DNA from: an uncultured bacterium
Lineage (GTDB): Bacteria; Cyanobacteriota; Vampirovibrionia; Gastranaerophilales; Gastranaerophilaceae
DNA: 14,656 nucleotides
Direction of reading: 5' to 3'
NCBI GenBank assembly: GCA_900550295.1
Contig: URRM01000039.1
Location: 1-14,656 of the forward strand
Positions 1 to 6,040 of the stretch are shown one piece after another. Positions within the stretch are counted from its first letter, which is position 1, and each line of letters begins with the position of its first letter. The translations under genes and the position numbers were made by a program. The notes under the pieces were generated by a model, which was not told the DNA's origin, ran no database searches, and saw only the letters and a list, made by a program, of their open reading frames with translations.

Positions 1-509
1 GTTGGTATTATTGCTAACTTTTCACTGGACAATTCTGCTTTTGTTGAAATATTTTTTCTTGCCTCGTCTATTGAAATCAAATTACTTGGAATTTCTCTTT
101 CAAAATGACAATTTAAATATCCTGTTGCATCAACACCAACTATTTCACCATTATCTAATGCTATTTTTAATTTAATTAAATCAGGATTTGTTTCTTCGTA
201 CTTTTTAATAATTTCGTGTTTAGCTTCTTTTTTTGCACGAATTTGTTCTTTTATTGGTTTTAACTTAGCCATATCAGCTTTTCTATTCTTTTCAATTTTA
301 GCTTTTTGAGCTTCTGTTAAATTTAAGCGTTTTTCAAATTCTGCTCTATGTTTATCTTTGCCGCCTCTGAAATCTTTAGGTGGAGGTGGCATCATTTTTC
401 CGTTTTTTGCAGGAGTTTGAGCTTTTGCTGCAGTTGTTGCAGTTCCTGCGTAAGCTGTACTTGTCATTGTTAATGTGATTATAGCTGCCAAAATTAGAGT
501 TTTTTTCAT
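1..509 (-). CDS. Secreted Spy/CpxP-like protein with C-terminal YpeB/PepSY-like segment, 3' end cut by window edge
   Basis: An open frame runs without stop from ATG (507-509) to the window edge, giving 169 residues. Residues 1-21 form a signal peptide (MKK, hydrophobic core, TAYA then G). A low-complexity Ala/Thr/Lys and PPPP stretch follows. Residues 61-105 hold a charged helix with LNLTEAQKAKIEK, which resembles the LTxxQ motif of Spy/CpxP periplasmic stress proteins. From about residue 108 the character changes: PDLIKLKIALDNGEIVG, GYLNCH, ISIDEAR and LAIIP match the PepSY domain of the YpeB germination protein. AAAGGAT upstream is a ribosome site 14 nt after the sigma-factor stop, so it is the third gene of that operon. 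I infer a periplasmic sensor or target of the ECF system. The two-part structure is odd: it may be a real fusion or an assembly join. Confidence 0.75.
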   Translation of the reverse strand, partial: MKKTLILAAIITLTMTSTAYAGTATTAAKAQTPAKNGKMMPPPPKDFRGGKDKHRAEFEKRLNLTEAQKAKIEKNRKADMAKLKPIKEQIRAKKEAKHEIIKKYEETNPDLIKLKIALDNGEIVGVDATGYLNCHFEREIPSNLISIDEARKNISTKAELSSEKLAIIP

Positions 510-523
510 AGCATATCCTTTCT

Positions 524-1024
524 TTATAGCAAATCTTCCAGTAAGATTGCAAGTTCCTTCTTTGCGTTGAATAGTCTGGATTTAACTGTTCCAATTGGAC
601 AATTAAGTTCTTTTGCAATGTATTCATAATTTAGCCCGTCAATTTCGTACATCATAACGACTTCTTTTAATTTTGGCTTTAATGAATTAATTGCCTTTAC
701 TATTCTTTTTTGTCTTTGTTTTTGAATGAATACGGATTCCGGATTTTCCTTTCCACTCAATTTGTTGTTGTATTCTTGAATTTCGTCTGAAATTGTATTG
801 TCCTGTATTTTTTTACTTGTAGATTTCAAATAATCTTTTGAAAAATTTTTAGCAACGGTTCCAAGCCAACCTGTTAGTTTGCCTTGTTCTGCGTAGTTAT
901 CGGATTTTTGCCAAACTTTGATGTAAACCTCTTGTTCTAAGTCTTCATTTTCTTCTTTGGTAATCATCTTGATAACTTTTTTTATATTATTTTGATGTAT
1001 TCGTATTATTTCTTTTATATCCAT
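524..1024 (-). CDS. ECF-type RNA polymerase sigma factor
   Basis: This 166-residue protein has the two-domain plan of extracytoplasmic-function sigma factors. Region 2 (about residues 8-70) contains DLEQEVYIKVWQK and LTGWLGTVAKN, matching the family pattern of core binding and -10 recognition. A polar linker follows. Region 4 (about 112-163) contains LKPKLKEVVMMYEIDGL and the helix-turn-helix IAKELNCPIGTVKSRL, which reads the -35 element. No region 1.1 or 3 is present and the length is typical. Its ATG shares one base with the stop of the preceding anti-sigma gene (TAATG), so translation is probably coupled. It should direct polymerase to its own operon and to envelope genes. I cannot assign an ECF subgroup. 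Confidence 0.92.
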   Translation of the reverse strand: MDIKEIIRIHQNNIKKVIKMITKEENEDLEQEVYIKVWQKSDNYAEQGKLTGWLGTVAKNFSKDYLKSTSKKIQDNTISDEIQEYNNKLSGKENPESVFIQKQRQKRIVKAINSLKPKLKEVVMMYEIDGLNYEYIAKELNCPIGTVKSRLFNAKKELAILLEDLL

Positions 1025-1386
1025 TAATTTACCGTGATAAGTCCGTAATTATCTACAGGCATACCGTATTCATTGAAGCTGGATGCTGTTGTGTCAGCGC
1101 TAGAGCTGTTGTTATAGGCTGTTGTTGGCATTAGATATTGAGCGAAGTGACCTAATAGTACGCCGACAAAAAGTCCTAAACCAAGTATGCAGGCTATTTT
1201 CATTCTACCGAATGACTCTTTGCGTTTGTGTATATAGTATGGTTTTACTTCTTGAAGTAAATCAGAAACTTTATCCATTTTATCTTGCTCTGCTTGACAG
1301 TCAGGACAATTTTTGATGTGTTCTTCCAATTCTTGTTCACTTCTAAAAGTGAATATACTTTCGTATTTTGTGCATTTTTCTTTCAT
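1024..1386 (-). CDS. Putative membrane anti-sigma factor with zinc-binding (ZAS-like) motif
   Basis: The 120-residue protein begins with a short cytoplasmic domain carrying C5 and then H23-x3-C27-x2-C30 (HIKNCPDC), the anti-sigma zinc motif that clasps region 2/4 of ECF factors. One hydrophobic segment lies at about residues 63-82 (ACILGLGLFVGVLLGHF). A Ser/Thr/Asn-rich tail of about 35 residues would lie outside the membrane. It is the first gene of the operon and its stop overlaps the sigma start by one base. In many bacteria sigma precedes anti-sigma; here the order is reversed. AAAGGA lies a few bases before the ATG. Anti-sigma function is inferred from the zinc motif, single membrane helix and linkage to the sigma gene. 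Confidence 0.8.
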   Translation of the reverse strand: MKEKCTKYESIFTFRSEQELEEHIKNCPDCQAEQDKMDKVSDLLQEVKPYYIHKRKESFGRMKIACILGLGLFVGVLLGHFAQYLMPTTAYNNSSSADTTASSFNEYGMPVDNYGLITVN

Positions 1387-1406
1387 AGTTTTTTCCTTTA
1401 CATAAG

Positions 1407-1434
1407 TATAACGATTTTGAATTAAAAATGTTCA
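1407..1434 (-). promoter_or_regulatory. ECF-type promoter for the anti-sigma/sigma operon
   Basis: Reading the minus strand, TGAAC (1434-1430) is followed by a 16-nt spacer and CGTTATA (1413-1407), 21 nt before the anti-sigma ATG. ECF sigma factors typically use a -35 element with GAAC and a -10 element with CGT about 16 nt apart, so this fits autoregulation. TATACT (1410-1405) overlaps it and could serve a housekeeping sigma factor. Confidence 0.6.
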
Positions 1435-1444
1435 TTTTTGATTC
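1419..1444. repeat. Near-perfect 26-bp dyad over the -35 element
   Basis: GAAT, one base, AAAAATG, then TT, then CATTTTT, one base, ATTC. Each arm has 12 bases with one mismatch. The centre falls on the GTTCA/TGAAC element. It could be an operator or simply AT-rich symmetry. Confidence 0.45.
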
Positions 1445-1507
1445 AAAAAATATTAAAAAATATTAAGATGTAATAATAGCAGTCAATGAGGGTTGTATAT
1501 TTATGCT

Positions 1508-1524
1508 ACTATTATAGTAATAGT
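1508..1524 (+). repeat. 17-bp palindrome in the transporter leader
   Basis: ACTATTA-TAG-TAATAGT is a perfect inverted repeat with 7-base arms, ending 11 bases before the GAGG ribosome site of the transporter gene. It may be an operator or a leader hairpin. I see no convincing -35/-10 pair for the transporter nearby, although TTGTAT (1493-1498) is a possible -35. Confidence 0.35.
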
Positions 1525-1544
1525 TAGTAGTATTAGAGGTGAAT

Positions 1545-3056
1545 ATGGAAAAAAGAGATGCTTGGAATTCAAGATTTACGTTTATTATGGCTGCAGTAGC
1601 ATCTGCTGTTGGCTTAGGTAATATGTGGAGATTCCCCGGAATTGTTTATCAAAACGGAGGTGGAGCATTTTTAATTCCATATTTCGTGGCTCTTGTTACT
1701 GCAGGGATTCCTCTTTTGGCTATGGAAATTTCTATTGGTAAAAAATTCCAATTAGGGGCACCAATTGCACTAAAAAAACTTAATCCGAAATTTGAATGGA
1801 TTGGTTGGCTTGGTGTTGGAACGGCTTCTTGTATAACCTCTTATTACTCGGTTGTATTAGCTTGGGTTATATATTATGTATATTTAGCATTTACTTCACC
1901 TTGGATGCATAAAAATGCCACTGATATTTTTATGAAAGATTCATTGCATGTATCAAGTGGAATGTTTGATATCGTAGGCATTAACTGGCTTATGTTTACA
2001 GCTTTAATTTTAGGTTGGTTCGTAATTTGGTTGTGTATCAGAAAAGGTGTAGATTCAGTTTCTAAGGTTTTAAATTACGTTGTGACAGTTCCATTGGGTC
2101 TTTTAATTGTTATGATTGTAAGAGCAATTACACTTCCTGGAGCAATGCAAGGATTGTATTATTACTTGGTTCCGGATTGGTCCAAGCTTTTAGATCCGAG
2201 TGTTTGGGCTGCAGCTTATGGACAAGTGTTCTTCTCTTTAAGTATTTTATTTTCTATTATGGTTGCATATGGTAGCTATCTAAAAAAAGATGCTCCTGTT
2301 ACTTCTGACAGTATAATTATTGCTTTAGCTGATGCTTTGGTAAGTTTTTTAGCCGGTTTGGCAAGTTTTGGTACACTAGGATATTTGTCTTATGTGTCAC
2401 ATACTCCAATCTCAGAATTAAGTTATTCTGGTGTGATGTTTGCATTTGTAACTTACCCAACAGCAATTGCTGCAATGCCGGGGGGCGAGTTGGCTGTTAA
2501 AGCATTTTCTTTAATATTCTTTGTTATATTGTTCCTGCTAGCTTTAGGTTCAGTATTTTCAATCGTACTTGCCGTTGCAACTGCATTTAAAGATAAATTT
2601 GGTACGTCAAAAGCAAAAACAACTTTGTTTTTCTCAATTGTAGGTTGCATGATTGCAATGCTTTATGTTACTGATGCTGGCTTGTATTGGGTAGATATCG
2701 TTGATCACTTCATGAATGATTTTAACCTAATTATGATTGGTTTAATTGAAACTGTTGCTTTAGGTTGGTTCTATGGTGCGGATAAGGTATTAGAAATAGT
2801 TAACGAAGGTTGCAAATTTAAGTATGGAAAATCATGGATTTTCTGTATCAAATTTCTTTGTCCAACAGTATTTGCAATAATTACAGTAAGTTATTTATAC
2901 ATAAATATTAAAACTCCATATGGTGGCTATCCTTTGTCAAATTTGATGATTGCCGGTTGGGGGTTCATTGCAGTAACTTTCATATTTAGTGCATTAATGA
3001 CTTATTTTAAAGATTTTAAAGCTCCTGAAGAAAGTATTGAAAATAAAGAACAATAA
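1545..3056 (+). CDS. Sodium-dependent amino acid transporter (NSS/SNF family, LeuT/MhsT type)
   Basis: The 503-residue protein is an inner-membrane symporter of the neurotransmitter:sodium symporter family. The first membrane helix carries the family hallmark AVGLGNMWRFP (about residues 21-31), whose unwound part binds Na+ and substrate, followed by NGGGAFLIPY and the helix-2 glutamate in AMEISIG. The helix-6 signature GQVFFSLSILFSIMVAYGSYL is also present. Hydrophobic segments continue to near the C terminus, giving 11-12 helices, and the length is normal for bacterial members. The substrate is probably an amino acid, but which one cannot be read. I chose ATG 1545 because GAGG at 1536-1539 lies 5 nt upstream; the in-frame GTG at 1539 overlaps that ribosome site. 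It appears monocistronic and is divergent from the sigma operon. Confidence 0.93.
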   Translation: MEKRDAWNSRFTFIMAAVASAVGLGNMWRFPGIVYQNGGGAFLIPYFVALVTAGIPLLAMEISIGKKFQLGAPIALKKLNPKFEWIGWLGVGTASCITSYYSVVLAWVIYYVYLAFTSPWMHKNATDIFMKDSLHVSSGMFDIVGINWLMFTALILGWFVIWLCIRKGVDSVSKVLNYVVTVPLGLLIVMIVRAITLPGAMQGLYYYLVPDWSKLLDPSVWAAAYGQVFFSLSILFSIMVAYGSYLKKDAPVTSDSIIIALADALVSFLAGLASFGTLGYLSYVSHTPISELSYSGVMFAFVTYPTAIAAMPGGELAVKAFSLIFFVILFLLALGSVFSIVLAVATAFKDKFGTSKAKTTLFFSIVGCMIAMLYVTDAGLYWVDIVDHFMNDFNLIMIGLIETVALGWFYGADKVLEIVNEGCKFKYGKSWIFCIKFLCPTVFAIITVSYLYINIKTPYGGYPLSNLMIAGWGFIAVTFIFSALMTYFKDFKAPEESIENKEQ

Positions 3057-3100
3057 TTTTAATATTTATGCAGGATAAAATCTGATTAAAAAATTGTTAA

Positions 3101-3136
3101 CATGGGAATATCTTTAGTATGGAGGATATTCCCATG
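3101..3136 (+). promoter_or_regulatory. Perfect 12-bp hairpin enclosing ribosome site and start codon
   Basis: CATGGGAATATC (3101-3112) is the exact reverse complement of GATATTCCCATG (3125-3136), with a 12-nt loop. GGAGG (3121-3125) sits at the loop edge and the ATG of the next gene (3134-3136) ends the stem. In RNA this would bury the start codon; in DNA it could be an operator. Exact complementarity is seen; function is inferred. Confidence 0.65.
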
Positions 3137-3415
3137 AGTTTTGATGTAAATCCTTTAAATGATTATACCCCACCAAGCATAAAGACGACCAAAACTACTG
3201 ATGGCGGTGCCGGTAATTTAGGCTATTTCGAACAGGAAAAGCGCAAAGAAAAAGAACACGAAGAAGAACTTGAAAAAAGTATCTTTAAAGAATCAAAAGA
3301 TACATATTCTTTTTCTGTAAAAGCTGCAGAAGATGCCTATTACGGTGACGTTCCACCATTATTGAAGATTGTTAATGCCGTAAAAAGTTTTATCAATAAA
3401 TTACTTAACAAGTAA
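3134..3415 (+). CDS. Small hydrophilic protein of unknown function
   Basis: I do not recognise this 93-residue protein. It has no signal peptide or membrane helix. The N-terminal third is polar with NDYTPP and a Thr/Lys and Gly stretch. Residues about 39-62 are strongly charged (KRKEKEHEEELEKS), probably a helix. The C-terminal part is amphipathic and ends KSFINKLLNK. ATG 3134 is chosen because GGAGG lies 8 nt upstream; an in-frame ATG at 3119 would give 98 residues with a weaker ribosome site. Its start lies inside a perfect hairpin and its last 15 bases overlap, tail to tail, the end of the pyruvyltransferase gene. The good ribosome site and ordinary composition argue that it is real. Confidence 0.6.
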   Translation: MSFDVNPLNDYTPPSIKTTKTTDGGAGNLGYFEQEKRKEKEHEEELEKSIFKESKDTYSFSVKAAEDAYYGDVPPLLKIVNAVKSFINKLLNK

Positions 3416-4417
3416 ATCAAACAGTTCCCAATTGAAGTGTTTGTTGTTTACGTAGTCAAGTATTGCTCTGTGGTCTAATTGTTTTAGTCTAGAGAACATA
3501 TAGCCATAATCTTCATTTGCAAGCATTGACAGAGCAGGAATTTTGGCATCATTACAAATTGCTTCTATTTTGTAGTCGTAATTGATTGCCAAAGTTTTTA
3601 TTCCATATTTTAAAGCAATTAGAATAGCGTGAAAACGCATTGCTATCATATATTCAAGGCTTGCTATAAGTTTTATAATTTCTTTTGGAGTTTTGCCTGA
3701 AATTACTGTTGTTTTTAAGTTTGGATTTACAGAAAGTAGTAATTGTTCAAAATGTTGGCAAACTTCTAAATCTAAGCTATCTTGGAATGAATAAATTTCA
3801 ATCTCTTTATCTGCAAACTCAATTGCTACACGGTTTGCAAGAGTTATTAAAAGTTTTTCCGTCAAAGATTTGAAACTTCTAAGTTGAATTCCGACTCTAT
3901 TTGATGGTGTTGAACCCGTAACTTCTAAATCGTATAAAGGATCGCAAACAAGTTCTGGTTTTAATCCCCAACCTCTTAACAAGAATAAACTTTTATCATC
4001 ACGAACACTAATCCAACGACAATTTTTTAGTAGTTTTTTAGTGAAAAATTCACCAACTTTGTTGTTAATTGGTCCAATTCCTTGTGCAAAAATCAGAACC
4101 TGTTTTTTATAAAATTGAGCCATAAAAATTACCCAAAGGTAATAGAACAAACTTTTTAGGCTGGTTGCATCTTGTAATAGACTTCCTCCACCGGAAACCA
4201 AAATGTCGCATTTAGATAAAGCATTCATGACTTTGCCCAACTTAAAACTATGGACAGAATTTACGCCATGTGTTTTTGCTGTTTTTTCAGGGTTTGTTGA
4301 TAAAACTGTAATATCTGCTTCATCCTTTTTTAATCTTTGGATAAGAACCTCTAAAATAGATTCATCTCCAAAGTTATCAGCTCCATAATATCCTGATATA
4401 ACTACTTTTTTGCTCAT
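3401..4417 (-). CDS. csaB: CsaB-like polysaccharide pyruvyl transferase
   Basis: This 338-residue protein matches the polysaccharide pyruvyl transferase family, CsaB type. The N-terminal GYYGADNFGDE (residues 9-19), the glycine loop DILVSGGGSLLQD (71-83), FAQGIGPI (110-117), the VRDDKS region and the late MRFHAILIALKYGI segment follow the family in order. CsaB enzymes move a pyruvyl group from phosphoenolpyruvate to a cell-wall polysaccharide, which can then hold SLH-domain proteins; CsaB is common in Firmicutes and cyanobacteria. Its ATG starts one base after the stop of the kinase gene, with AAGG inside the kinase end, so the two are co-translated. The 3' end overlaps the small convergent gene by 15 bp. 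The polymer substrate is unknown. Confidence 0.85.
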   Translation of the reverse strand: MSKKVVISGYYGADNFGDESILEVLIQRLKKDEADITVLSTNPEKTAKTHGVNSVHSFKLGKVMNALSKCDILVSGGGSLLQDATSLKSLFYYLWVIFMAQFYKKQVLIFAQGIGPINNKVGEFFTKKLLKNCRWISVRDDKSLFLLRGWGLKPELVCDPLYDLEVTGSTPSNRVGIQLRSFKSLTEKLLITLANRVAIEFADKEIEIYSFQDSLDLEVCQHFEQLLLSVNPNLKTTVISGKTPKEIIKLIASLEYMIAMRFHAILIALKYGIKTLAINYDYKIEAICNDAKIPALSMLANEDYGYMFSRLKQLDHRAILDYVNNKHFNWELFDLLVK

Positions 4418-4418
4418 T

Positions 4419-5357
4419 TTATTCTACCTTGTGTGTGATTTCTTTTACTTCTTCTACTGTAGGAATTGATTTTATAGCTCCAATTTTTTGAGCTTGTAAT
4501 CCACTTACAATTGTACCTAATTTTGTAGCTTCAAATGGTGATTTACCTTTGTTTAGTGCACTGATAAAAGCACCATTAAATGCATCTCCGGAGCAGGTTG
4601 TATCAACAATTGATTTTGCAAAGTATTCATTAAATACAATTTCTCCGTTGAATCCTGTGTAATAGCCGGAATTTTCTGTTGATTTTACCACAACAATTTG
4701 AACTCCTAAATCCCAACAATACTTAATTACATTGTCTATAGATTTTGTTTCAAAAAATACCGGAATGTCATTTGTTCCGCTTAAAAATAGAATATCAACA
4801 TTAGAAATAACCTCGTTGAAGCATTCTATAGCGGCTTCCTGTGTTGTTACAGTTTTTTTATAGTTTGGATCGTACGCAGTAAGCACATTGTTTGATTTTG
4901 CTATTTCATAAGTACGTTTTACTGTTTCTTTTGCTGATATAGAAAGAGATTGAGTTATGCCTGTTGCATAAAAGTATTTTGCGTTTTTAATATATTCCTC
5001 GTTAATATCAACCAAAGCAAGTTTTTGCGCAGCTGTTTTTTTTCTGTATAGAGCCAATTCCTTAGGTTTACCGTCGTGACGAGAAATAAGTGCAATTGCA
5101 TTTTGTTCAGGTACCGTTCTTACAAAATCTATATTTAGATTTTCTTTTTTCCATTCATTAAGGAAGAAATCTTTGAACGGATCATCTCCAACACAAGTAA
5201 TATACCCTGTGTTCACACCAAAACGAGATGCCGTAATTGCTGTAACAATCGCATCGCCACCATAGAATTTATCAAAAGTCGTTGTATCTTTGAAATCTTT
5301 ATCGCTAGATAATTCAATAACGGCTTCACCCATTGTAATAAGGTCAACTTTTTCCAT
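4419..5357 (-). CDS. PfkB-family sugar kinase, probably 2-keto-3-deoxygluconate kinase-like
   Basis: The 312-residue length and motif order fit the ribokinase/PfkB family: FYGGDAIVTAITASRFG and ITCVGDDPF near residues 31-60, the YDPNYK strand near 162, and VDTTCSGDAFNGAF at 251-264 with the catalytic base at D258. Two details are unusual. The anion-hole motif normally GAGD is CSGD here, and the Asn expected in GGxxxN is replaced by Val. The preceding gene, 2 nt upstream, is a KDPG-type aldolase, which suggests that this kinase phosphorylates a 2-keto-3-deoxy sugar acid. The family call is firm; substrate is an inference from context, and fructokinase-like activity remains possible. Confidence 0.82.
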   Translation of the reverse strand: MEKVDLITMGEAVIELSSDKDFKDTTTFDKFYGGDAIVTAITASRFGVNTGYITCVGDDPFKDFFLNEWKKENLNIDFVRTVPEQNAIALISRHDGKPKELALYRKKTAAQKLALVDINEEYIKNAKYFYATGITQSLSISAKETVKRTYEIAKSNNVLTAYDPNYKKTVTTQEAAIECFNEVISNVDILFLSGTNDIPVFFETKSIDNVIKYCWDLGVQIVVVKSTENSGYYTGFNGEIVFNEYFAKSIVDTTCSGDAFNGAFISALNKGKSPFEATKLGTIVSGLQAQKIGAIKSIPTVEEVKEITHKVE

Positions 5358-5359
5358 AA

Positions 5360-5968
5360 TTAACCTTTGATTTTATTCAAAATATCCTTTGCGCAGTTTG
5401 TAATTTCTGCGTTAGATAAACCTTCATAGAAGTTTCTACCAACACCGACAGCTTTTGCGCCAACTTTGATGTAGTCCATAACTTCAGATAATTGAATGTG
5501 TCCCATTGGCATTAAGTTTAAAAATGGCATTGGACGTAAGATATCTTCAATATATTGAACGCCCCCAAGTGCTGTTACAGGAAAAATTTTAATAAGTGGA
5601 ATTCTTGATTTCCAAGCATCATAAGCTTCGTTTGGAGTTGAAGCACCTGCAATAAATGGCATTTGTCTATTTTTTGATATTTTTACCATATTCATTTGGT
5701 AAATTGGAGATGAAAATAAACTAGCACCACTTGTTAGAGCTTGTTCTGCTTGTTGTTGAGTAATAATACCACCTGCGCAAACTACTGCATCTTTTGAAAT
5801 TTCATTGATTGCAGAATATAAAGAAGGGTTTTCAACGGTAATTTCCATAACCTTGATACCACCTTCAATTAATGCGTGCGCAATATCAATAGCCTTTTGA
5901 GCATCTTTGTTTCTTACAATCGGATAGATTTTTTCATCCGAAATTAATTCCATTACATTTTTCTTCAT
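5360..5968 (-). CDS. eda: KDPG/KHG-type aldolase (2-dehydro-3-deoxy-phosphogluconate aldolase)
   Basis: This class I aldolase of 202 residues would split 2-keto-3-deoxy-6-phosphogluconate, or a relative, into pyruvate and glyceraldehyde 3-phosphate. Visible family features are R19 in YPIVRNKD, the catalytic glutamate E42 in VMEITVENP, CAGGIIT (64-70), the Schiff-base lysine K127 in PLIKIFP, and the phosphate-binding end AVGVGRNFYEG. Length is typical. It is the first gene of an aldolase-kinase-pyruvyltransferase operon. AAAGGAT precedes the ATG and an extended -10 promoter lies about 24 nt upstream. The symbol is by family; the true substrate could be 4-hydroxy-2-oxoglutarate or a 6-phosphogalactonate relative. 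Confidence 0.85.
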   Translation of the reverse strand: MKKNVMELISDEKIYPIVRNKDAQKAIDIAHALIEGGIKVMEITVENPSLYSAINEISKDAVVCAGGIITQQQAEQALTSGASLFSSPIYQMNMVKISKNRQMPFIAGASTPNEAYDAWKSRIPLIKIFPVTALGGVQYIEDILRPMPFLNLMPMGHIQLSEVMDYIKVGAKAVGVGRNFYEGLSNAEITNCAKDILNKIKG

Positions 5969-5983
5969 AACGTATCCTTTTTT

Positions 5984-6013
5984 TTGACTTTATTATATCA
6001 TGAAATAAATAAT
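5984..6013 (+). promoter_or_regulatory. Candidate promoter for the adenylate cyclase gene
   Basis: TTGACT (5984-5989) and AATAAT (6008-6013) are separated by 18 nt, each one mismatch from consensus. The start would be near 6020, before AAGGA (6028-6032) and the ATG at 6041. It overlaps the divergent aldolase promoter, so the two may compete. Confidence 0.5.
5992..6000 (-). promoter_or_regulatory. Extended -10 promoter for the aldolase operon
   Basis: On the minus strand TGA-TATAAT (6000-5992) is a consensus extended -10. Transcription should start near 5985, giving a leader of about 17 nt that contains AAAGGAT. No good -35 element is present, as expected for this promoter class. Confidence 0.6.
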
Positions 6014-6040
6014 AATCTAATAGTAGTAAGGAAAAATTTA

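Noticed and set aside
3102..3137. Eleven-codon upstream frame (ATG 3102 to TGA 3135-3137) ending in an ATGA overlap with the small gene
   Set aside because: There is no ribosome site before it and it lies wholly in the hairpin, whose symmetry alone explains the ATG and the overlap.
5984..6040. Longer cyclase start at TTG 5984
   Set aside because: It lies on the -35 element and would put 19 extra residues before the membrane helix; ATG 6041 has AAGGA at a good distance.
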